From NCBI RefSeq assembly GCF_002250705.1, contig NZ_NMVP01000001.1, forward strand, positions 310,001 through 374,000: a stretch of DNA of 64,000 nucleotides. The letters run 5' to 3'. Shown here piece by piece: positions 59,042 through 64,000 of the stretch (the stretch's first letter is position 1; each line of letters begins with the position of its first letter). The DNA comes from Enemella evansiae (GTDB lineage: Bacteria > Actinomycetota > Actinomycetes > Propionibacteriales > Propionibacteriaceae). Under the pieces are notes generated by a model. That model was not told where the DNA came from and did no database searches. It worked only from the letters and a program-made list of their open reading frames with translations. The position numbers and the translations under genes were made by a program.

Positions 59042-61192
59042 GTGACCTCGCACGCCGCTCGCCCCGCAGCAACCTCCCGGCCGGACCCGCAGCAGGTGCT
59101 GGATGCCGCCGTCGAGGCGCTCGGCGGGAGCCCGCGGGAGGGTCAGCAGCAGATGGCCGAGGCGGTCGCCGAGGCCTTCGAGACCGGGCAGCACCTGCTC
59201 GTCCAGGCTGGTACCGGCACCGGCAAATCCCTCGGTTATCTCGCCCCGGCGCTGACCCGACTGGCCCGCGGCCGGGAGCGGATCGTGATCGCGACCGCGA
59301 CCCTGGCGCTGCAGGCCCAGCTCGCCAACAGCGACATCCCCCGCGCCCTGGACGCCTGCGAGCAGGCGATCGGCAAGCGGCCCCGCGCCGCGATCCTCAA
59401 GGGACGCAGCAATTACGCCTGCCTGCTGCGGATCCGCGACCAGGCCGTCGAGGACCAGGACACCCTGCTCGGCTCCAGCGAGGTCGTCGAGGCGTTGCGG
59501 GCCAGCGCGCCGAGCACCGACTCGGTGGTCGGCGCCGAGGTGGTCGCACTGCGCGAGTGGGCCGAGCAGCAGGCCAGCGACGGTGGCCTGGCCGACCGCG
59601 ACGACGCACCGACCCACACGACCAGGGCCTGGGCGCAGGTGTCGGTACCGGTCCGTGAATGCGTCGGCGCGCAGCGCTGCCCCTACGGCACCGAATGTTT
59701 CGTGGAGAAGTCCCGGGAGCAGGCGCGCTCGGCCGATCTGGTGGTGACCAACCATGCGTTGCTGGCGATCGACGCGATGCATGGCGGCACGGCGCTGCCC
59801 GAGCACGACCACGTGATCATCGACGAGGCCCACGAGCTGGTCTCCCGGGTCACCGGTGCCGCCTCCGCCGAGCTCAGCCCGCAGCAGATCGAACGCGTCG
59901 GCCGCCGCGCCCTCGGTTGGCTGGATGACGAACTGGGACTGGAATTCCTGGAATCGGCCGATGTGCTCCGCGAGGGGCTGGAGGCGGCGCCGCTGGAGCA
60001 GGTGCCGGGCACCGACGCCCCGGTGGTGCGCGCCTTCGAAGCGGTCCGCGACGTCACCCGCCGGGTGGTCAGCGCGTTGACCGGCAAGGACGCCGACAAC
60101 GAGCAGCGGCAGGCCGCCGCGGCGGTCAAGGAGGTCTTCGACGTCGCCGAGCGGATGGCCGCGCTGGCCGACCACGACGTCGTCTATGTGGCCGACCGGG
60201 AACGCTTCGGCCGCGAGGCCCGGGTCTCCCCGCTGAGCGTGGCCGCGCTGATGCGTGAGCGGGTGCTCGGCCAGGTGACCACGGTGCTCACCTCGGCGAC
60301 CCTCAAGCTCGGTGGCGAGTTCGAACAGGTCGCCGGCAGCGTCGGCCTGCGGCGCGACGAGCGCCGGGACCGCCCGGAGGCCGCGCCGAAACTCACCGGG
60401 CCGGACGAGGTGGACGCGGTCGAGCAGGCCGACGACCCCGAGGAGCTGGAGAGCGACACCGTCGCCGATTTCGGTGACGGATCGGAGACCGGCGGCGGGC
60501 GGCGCAAGGCCGGTCCGATGACCTGGCGCGGTATCGACGTCGGCTCCCCGTTCTCCTATGCCAAGCAGGGGATTCTCCATGTGGGCAAGGATCTGCCGAA
60601 ACCCGGTCGGGACGGGATCGCACCCCAGGTGCTGACCGAGGTCGCCGAACTGGTCTGGGCCGCGGGTGGGCGTACGCTCGGTCTGTTCGCCTCCCAACGC
60701 GCCGCCGAGGCCGCTGCGGCGTACGTCCGCAAACAGCTGCCCAAGCACACGATCCTGTGCCAGGGGGATGCGCAGCTCTCCGAGCTGACCCGCCGTTTCG
60801 CCGACGAACCGGAGACCAGCCTGTTCGGCACCGTCTCGCTGTGGCAGGGGATCGACGTGCCCGGTGACACCTGCCGGTTGGTGATCATCGACAAGATCCC
60901 GTTCCCGCGGCCCGACGACCCGCTGATGCAGGCCCGGCAGCGGGCGGTCGCCGAGGCCGGGGGCAATGGGTTCATGACGGTGGCGGCGGGGCATGCGGCG
61001 CTGCTGCTCGCCCAGGGCGCCGGCCGGTTGATCCGCCGGCAGAGCGATCGGGGGGTGGTCGCGGTGCTCGATCCGCGCCTGGTCACCGCGCGGTACGGGT
61101 CGTATCTGCGCGCCGGGATGCCGCCGATGTGGATGACCACCGACCGTGAGGTGGCCGTGCAGGCGCTGCGCCGGTTGGCCGAGGACGACTGA
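59042..61192 (+). CDS. dinG: ATP-dependent helicase, DinG/XPD family
   Basis: 716 residues of a 5'-3' iron-sulfur helicase: VQAGTGTGKSLGYL (Walker A, about 54-67); a cysteine set expected to hold [4Fe-4S] (YACLL about 126; CVGAQRCPYGTECF about 206-219); DEAH box HVIIDEAHEL (about 258); TTVLTSATL; SLWQGIDVPG and QGAGRLIRRQSD (motif VI). TAGATT (59030-59035) ends 6 nt before GTG 59042 (leaderless). No LexA box or PafBC-type motif precedes it, unlike the SOS-controlled E. coli gene. It converges with lexA. Confidence 0.92.
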   Translation: MTSHAARPAATSRPDPQQVLDAAVEALGGSPREGQQQMAEAVAEAFETGQHLLVQAGTGTGKSLGYLAPALTRLARGRERIVIATATLALQAQLANSDIPRALDACEQAIGKRPRAAILKGRSNYACLLRIRDQAVEDQDTLLGSSEVVEALRASAPSTDSVVGAEVVALREWAEQQASDGGLADRDDAPTHTTRAWAQVSVPVRECVGAQRCPYGTECFVEKSREQARSADLVVTNHALLAIDAMHGGTALPEHDHVIIDEAHELVSRVTGAASAELSPQQIERVGRRALGWLDDELGLEFLESADVLREGLEAAPLEQVPGTDAPVVRAFEAVRDVTRRVVSALTGKDADNEQRQAAAAVKEVFDVAERMAALADHDVVYVADRERFGREARVSPLSVAALMRERVLGQVTTVLTSATLKLGGEFEQVAGSVGLRRDERRDRPEAAPKLTGPDEVDAVEQADDPEELESDTVADFGDGSETGGGRRKAGPMTWRGIDVGSPFSYAKQGILHVGKDLPKPGRDGIAPQVLTEVAELVWAAGGRTLGLFASQRAAEAAAAYVRKQLPKHTILCQGDAQLSELTRRFADEPETSLFGTVSLWQGIDVPGDTCRLVIIDKIPFPRPDDPLMQARQRAVAEAGGNGFMTVAAGHAALLLAQGAGRLIRRQSDRGVVAVLDPRLVTARYGSYLRAGMPPMWMTTDREVAVQALRRLAEDD

Positions 61193-61213
61193 GCGGGCGC
61201 CGGGGAACGCAGC

Positions 61214-61251
61214 GCGGCCGGCCCGGGAGGCTGACATCCCGGACCGGCCGC
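61214..61251. terminator. Bidirectional hairpin between dinG and lexA
   Basis: 15-bp stem with one mismatch, GCGGCCGGCCCGGGA / TCCCGGACCGGCCGC, 8-nt loop, between convergent genes. Confidence 0.8.
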
Positions 61252-61270
61252 TGCGGCGTATCTGCGTGGT

Positions 61271-62080
61271 TCAGACGCGGCGCAGCACCGCCACCACCTT
61301 GCCGAGGATGGTCGCGTCGCTGCCGTCGATCGGGTCGTACGCCTCGTTGTGCGGCAGCAGCCACACCTTGCCCCTGGTCTTGGAGAACGTCTTCACGGTG
61401 GCCTCGTTGTCCAGCATGGCGGCCACGATGTCCCCGTTGACCGCGGTCGGCTGCTGACGCACCACGACCCAGTCGCCGTTGCAGATCGCGGCGTCGATCA
61501 TCGAGTCACCGCTCACCTCGAGCAGGAACAGGGTGCCTTCACCGACGAGCTGTTTGGGCAGCGGGAAGACGTCCTCGACGCGTTCCTCGGCGAGAATCGG
61601 GCCGCCGGCGGCGATCCGGCCGACCACCGGCACCCGGACGGCGTCGGGGTAGCTGTCCCGGATCCCGGTCTCGTCGTAACCCGGGTCCATCGGCTGCATG
61701 TCGGCGGGCAGCAGCACCTCCAGGGCACGCGGCCGGTTCGGATCCCGGCGCAGGAAGCCCTTGGCCTCCAGGGTGCGCATCTGATGGGCCACCGAGGACG
61801 GGCTCGCCAGCCCGACCGCCTCACCGACCTCGCGGATGCTGGGCGGGTAGCCTCGGTGGTCGACCGCGTGCTTGATCACCTCGAGCACCCGGCGCTGCCG
61901 CGGGGTCAGCCCGTGCGCATCGGCCGGGCCGTCCGGCAGCGGGGTCACGGTGCCGCTGGTGCGATCCATCTCGGCGGCGACGTCCTCATTGCGCGGCCGG
62001 CCGCGGCGGCGCGGAGCGGATGCGGCGCTGGGGGAGTCGGTGGTGGACTTGGTGGTCTTCGGGTCTTTGCTGTCAGCCAT
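61271..62080 (-). CDS. lexA: SOS repressor LexA
   Basis: 269 residues. After an Arg/Lys-rich extension, the winged helix starts at [20 protein letters not shown] (about 58) with [20 protein letters not shown] as HTH. Self-cleavage site Ala158-Gly159 in GRIAAGGPI; catalytic Ser193 (GDSMIDA) and Lys230 (ATVKTF). ATG 62080 is chosen since TACCCT ends 6 nt upstream on the minus strand (leaderless). A LexA box lies 32 bp upstream, giving autorepression. The divergent partner is the divS-like gene, as in corynebacteria and mycobacteria. Confidence 0.96.
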   Translation of the reverse strand: MADSKDPKTTKSTTDSPSAASAPRRRGRPRNEDVAAEMDRTSGTVTPLPDGPADAHGLTPRQRRVLEVIKHAVDHRGYPPSIREVGEAVGLASPSSVAHQMRTLEAKGFLRRDPNRPRALEVLLPADMQPMDPGYDETGIRDSYPDAVRVPVVGRIAAGGPILAEERVEDVFPLPKQLVGEGTLFLLEVSGDSMIDAAICNGDWVVVRQQPTAVNGDIVAAMLDNEATVKTFSKTRGKVWLLPHNEAYDPIDGSDATILGKVVAVLRRV

Positions 62081-62111
62081 GGCATCAGGGTAGGACGAAT
62101 CGAACATCGAA

Positions 62112-62127
62112 TCAAACAACTGTTCGA
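62112..62127. promoter_or_regulatory. LexA box upstream of lexA
   Basis: Read on the minus strand TCGAACAGTTGTTTGA: 11 of 12 specified positions of TCGAACNNNNGTTCGA. It overlaps the expected -35 zone of the lexA promoter. Confidence 0.8.
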
Positions 62128-62162
62128 GCGTGTCGCGTCGGCCTGGAAGCGGACCGGACGGA

Positions 62163-62185
62163 CTGTCAGTGGCCTCTGTTTGAGT
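62163..62185 (+). promoter_or_regulatory. PafBC-type promoter candidate for the divS-like gene
   Basis: CTGTCAGTG (62163-62171), 8 nt, TTGAGT (62180-62185): 8 of 9 upstream positions, exact spacing and one -10 mismatch relative to TTGTCRGTG-N8-TAnnnT. It would give a leader of about 115 nt reaching through the perfect LexA box. Confidence 0.45.
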
Positions 62186-62268
62186 GATCTCTGCAAGATC
62201 ACGATTCGAACACGAGTCCACGATTCGGGTTTGTGTGCGAATCGGTTCCGAGGTAACAATGGTCCGTG

Positions 62269-62284
62269 TCGAACACCTGTTCGA
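62269..62284. promoter_or_regulatory. LexA box of the divS-like gene (perfect)
   Basis: TCGAACACCTGTTCGA, full match to TCGAACNNNNGTTCGA, 21 bp before the start codon. Expected to give tight SOS control. Confidence 0.93.
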
Positions 62285-62305
62285 CCACTTCCCGAGGAGG
62301 CAACC

Positions 62306-62734
62306 ATGGCCCAGCAGGTCAGCAGCACGATCGCCCGCCCGGCCCCGCGCCACTCCGTCACCCCCGGCGGCCGGCGGCCGAGCACCCGGCGCCCCGAGGG
62401 GCAGCGCCCCGCGCGCGGTCCGCGGGTGCAGCGTGCCGATCGCGATCGCGGTTTCGAGACCCGCGGCGTGTCCGCCGGATGCCGGGTGCAGCGCCCGGTC
62501 GTCCAGCCCGCCGCCCGGCGCAGTCCCGTGCGCCCCGCCGGTGTTGAGATCCGGCTGACCGACCGGGGGATCGCCGTGGTGCTCGCCCTCGGCGCCCTGC
62601 TCGGGCTGGCCGCGATGCTGTGCATCGGGGTGACCGCCGCCCGCGTCACCGCCGAGCCGCCGGCCCCGCAGGCCGCTGTCGCACTGACCCAGGCCCCGCC
62701 CGCGGCCGCCACCGGTGGCGCCCCGCTCCGCTGA
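62306..62734 (+). CDS. Small SOS-controlled membrane protein (DivS/Rv2719c position)
   Basis: 142 residues: a very basic, Pro/Arg-rich cytoplasmic N-terminus (about 1-80), one transmembrane helix ([20 protein letters not shown], about 91-110) and a short Ala/Pro-rich outer tail; no LysM domain. Position and control match the SOS-induced division inhibitors DivS (C. glutamicum) and Rv2719c (M. tuberculosis), which are divergent from lexA and upstream of nrdR. Sequence similarity is not obvious, so the function is inferred from context. GAGGAGG precedes ATG 62306. Confidence 0.8.
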   Translation: MAQQVSSTIARPAPRHSVTPGGRRPSTRRPEGQRPARGPRVQRADRDRGFETRGVSAGCRVQRPVVQPAARRSPVRPAGVEIRLTDRGIAVVLALGALLGLAAMLCIGVTAARVTAEPPAPQAAVALTQAPPAAATGGAPLR

Positions 62735-62769
62735 GGTCGGCATGGACCGCGACCGGCGACAATGGGGGC

Positions 62770-63198
62770 ATGCATCCCGTCGCACCGACCGCAGGGCACG
62801 CCCGCGGCACCGCGGTGCGGCGCTTCGGCTGGCTCACCCTGCTCGGGGCCAGCTGCGCACTCGCCGGCGGGGTCTACGCGCTGACCGGCCGGGGGATACC
62901 GTGTCCGGTGCTGCTCGCCACCGGGTGGCAGTGCCCGCTCTGCGGTGCCTCCCGGATGGGCGCGGCCCTGCTCCGGGGCGATCCCGCCGCGGCCTGGGTG
63001 GCCAATCCCTTCGTCCTGGTGCTGGGTGGGCTGTTGCTGGCTGTCTGGGCCTGGTCCGGTGTCCGCCTGCTGACCCGTCGGTCGGCCGGTTTGCCGACCT
63101 CGCTGGGTCGTTGGCTGGAGCGCGGGGCGCCGCTGCGGGCGCTGCTGCTGATCCTGCTGCCGGCGCTGGTCTGGATGCTGGCCCGCAACCTGATCTGA
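62770..63198 (+). CDS. DUF2752 family membrane protein
   Basis: 142 residues, about three helices. [20 protein letters not shown] is the DUF2752 signature (CPxxxxTGWxCPxCGxTR), after the first helix; the cysteines may bind metal or form disulfides. Function unknown. GACAAT (62758-62763) ends 6 nt before ATG 62770. It is inserted between the divS-like gene and nrdR, which adjoin in corynebacteria. Confidence 0.85.
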   Translation: MHPVAPTAGHARGTAVRRFGWLTLLGASCALAGGVYALTGRGIPCPVLLATGWQCPLCGASRMGAALLRGDPAAAWVANPFVLVLGGLLLAVWAWSGVRLLTRRSAGLPTSLGRWLERGAPLRALLLILLPALVWMLARNLI

Positions 63199-63257
63199 GG
63201 GCCGCGAAACGCCGGTTCGCGACGTCTTGCTCCGCTGCCGGATGCGACGTAGGATTC

Positions 63258-63269
63258 CCATATCTAGTA
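63258..63269. promoter_or_regulatory. NrdR-box-like site upstream of nrdR
   Basis: CCATATCTAGTA matches 9 of 12 core positions of the NrdR box as I recall it (CwAtATaTwGtg). A second candidate, ACAGGCTTGTGG, follows at 63273-63284. NrdR sites normally come in pairs on the same helix face. Confidence 0.4.
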
Positions 63270-63285
63270 GTTACAGGCTTGTGGT

Positions 63286-63325
63286 TCATCCACAGGTTGT
63301 GGTTCTTTTCCACAGGATGTCCACA
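63286..63325 (+). promoter_or_regulatory. Cluster of three DnaA-box-like nonamers
   Basis: TCATCCACA (63286-63294), TTTTCCACA (63306-63314) and ATGTCCACA (63317-63325). The second and third each differ by one base from TTATCCACA or TTGTCCACA, the first by two. All lie in one orientation upstream of nrdR and a ribonucleotide reductase gene. Confidence 0.5.
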
Positions 63326-63386
63326 CCGGCACCCACAGGGTCATCCCCAGCAGGGGCCGGTCGGCGAGCGAGCGGAGGTGGGTCGG

Positions 63387-63854
63387 GTGCACTGCCCCTA
63401 CTGCAAGCACACCGACTCCCGGGTGCTCGATTCGCGGGCCGCCGATGACGGTGCGAGCATTCGCCGCCGGCGGCAGTGCCCGGCCTGTGAGCGCCGGTTC
63501 ACCACCATCGAGCAGATGCAGATCGTGGTGGTCAAGCGCTCGGGGGTGATCGAGCCGTTCAGCCGCGACAAGGTGATCAAGGGGGTCCGGAAGGCCTGCA
63601 AGGGCCGGCCGGTGACCGACGAGCAGCTGGCCCGGCTCGGCCAGGCGGTCGAGGAGGCGCTGCGCGCCTCCGGGCAGCCGGAGGTGCCGGCCGATGAGGT
63701 CGGCGTGGCGATCCTCGGCCCGCTCCGCGCGCTGGACCAGGTGGCGTACCTGCGCTTCGCCTCGGTCTACAACCAGTACGCCTCGGTGGACGACTTCGAG
63801 GCCGAGATCGCGCGGTTGCGTACCGAACGCGCGCTCACCGATCAGACCCAGTGA
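63387..63854 (+). CDS. nrdR: Transcriptional repressor NrdR
   Basis: Senses ATP/dATP and represses ribonucleotide reductase genes. 155 residues: zinc ribbon [15 protein letters not shown] with the second pair [10 protein letters not shown], then the ATP-cone ([20 protein letters not shown] onward). GTG 63387 starts the canonical MHCPYC; GGAGGTGGG lies upstream. The 188-bp region before it holds NrdR-box-like and DnaA-box-like sequences. The next gene looks like nrdJ, a direct target. Confidence 0.96.
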   Translation: MHCPYCKHTDSRVLDSRAADDGASIRRRRQCPACERRFTTIEQMQIVVVKRSGVIEPFSRDKVIKGVRKACKGRPVTDEQLARLGQAVEEALRASGQPEVPADEVGVAILGPLRALDQVAYLRFASVYNQYASVDDFEAEIARLRTERALTDQTQ

Positions 63855-63932
63855 GGTCTGCCGGCCCGGGCCCGGGCCACCACACCATTCAGCATCCTCA
63901 GCAGTGACCATGCCGATCCCGAGAGGTTCACG

Positions 63933-64000
63933 ATGACCGAGACCACCCGATCCTCATCCCGGAGCAGCGAGTCCGCACCCCGTGGGCTGACCATCGAGCG
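63933..64000 (+). CDS. nrdJ: Start of a ribonucleotide reductase gene (3'-partial), probably class II
   Basis: Only 22 codons are in the window: MTETTRSSSRSSESAPRGLT then IE. A Ser-rich start leading to GLTIE resembles the N-terminus of B12-dependent ribonucleotide reductase (GLxIER-V), and nrdJ commonly follows nrdR in actinobacteria. No cobalamin riboswitch fits in the 78-bp gap. Assignment rests mainly on context. Confidence 0.5.
   Translation, partial: MTETTRSSSRSSESAPRGLTIE

Noticed and set aside
63855..63932. Cobalamin riboswitch before the presumed nrdJ
   Set aside because: The gap is 78 bp, too short, and has no B12-box-like sequence.

Overview
The window is high-GC DNA (roughly 70% by eye), densely packed with genes on both strands, and reads as a chromosome segment of an actinobacterium (Actinomycetota). 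A Propionibacteriales-type organism would fit, but nothing here fixes the genus. The signs are an HU protein with a long lysine/alanine tail (HupB type), ClgR next to pgsA-cinA, DUF3046-recA-recX, lexA divergent from a small membrane protein followed by nrdR, an IclR (LtbR-type) gene divergent from leuCD, an MptB-like mannosyltransferase, a CofC/FbiD enzyme of F420 synthesis, and about twenty genes whose start codon lies only 6-7 nt after a -10 hexamer (leaderless mRNA architecture).

Layout. 1-6.3 kb: branched-chain amino acid genes (ilvC end, leuB, ilvE, cimA). 6.3-11.3 kb: deoA, then a fumarylacetoacetase-family gene with gltX, a CPBP protease, tRNA-Gln(CUG) and tRNA-Glu(CUC). 11.3-17.1 kb: a secreted DUF4232 protein, a diaminopropionate ammonia-lyase-like enzyme, a DUF309 protein, an unexpected glutaminyl-tRNA synthetase, a VOC protein and MptB. 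17.1-27.0 kb: ltbR<>leuCD, hupB, cofC, plsC-gpsA, ddl, DUF3515/AsnC, thiL. 27.1-35.6 kb: ftsK, a WYL regulator with a SUKH-like protein, a TIGR03086 protein, and rimO-pgsA-cinA-clgR. 35.6-42.2 kb: lhr, DUF3046, recA, recX. 42.2-43.9 kb: a repeat island with three 76-bp palindromes, a six-unit tandem array and one AbiEi/nuclease-like gene. 43.9-49 kb: gluABCD and miaB. 49-53.4 kb: an accessory block (two MT0933-type proteins around a Ser/Thr/Pro-rich adhesin, then a cupin-epimerase pair with a TetR operator). 53.4-64 kb: tetR, miaA-dapF, hflX, a ZIP transporter, a membrane protein paralogous to the one at 1 kb, a decayed toxin-antitoxin remnant, dinG, lexA<>divS-like gene, DUF2752, nrdR and the start of a ribonucleotide reductase gene.

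Functional links. CimA, LeuC, LeuD and LeuB supply the citramalate route to 2-oxobutyrate as well as leucine synthesis, and IlvC and IlvE complete the branched-chain pathways. gltX lies beside both tRNAs it can charge in organisms with the indirect Gln pathway, yet a GlnRS gene is also present. DNA-damage control is the strongest regulatory theme: LexA boxes lie at recA, lexA and the divS-like gene, and motifs matching the LexA-independent PafBC promoter (TTGTCRGTG-N8-TAnnnT) lie at recA (exact), lhr and the divS-like gene (near matches). The least explained part is the repeat island at 42.2-43.9 kb, where two of three equal-length palindromes bracket a nuclease-like gene within 37 and 12 bp.
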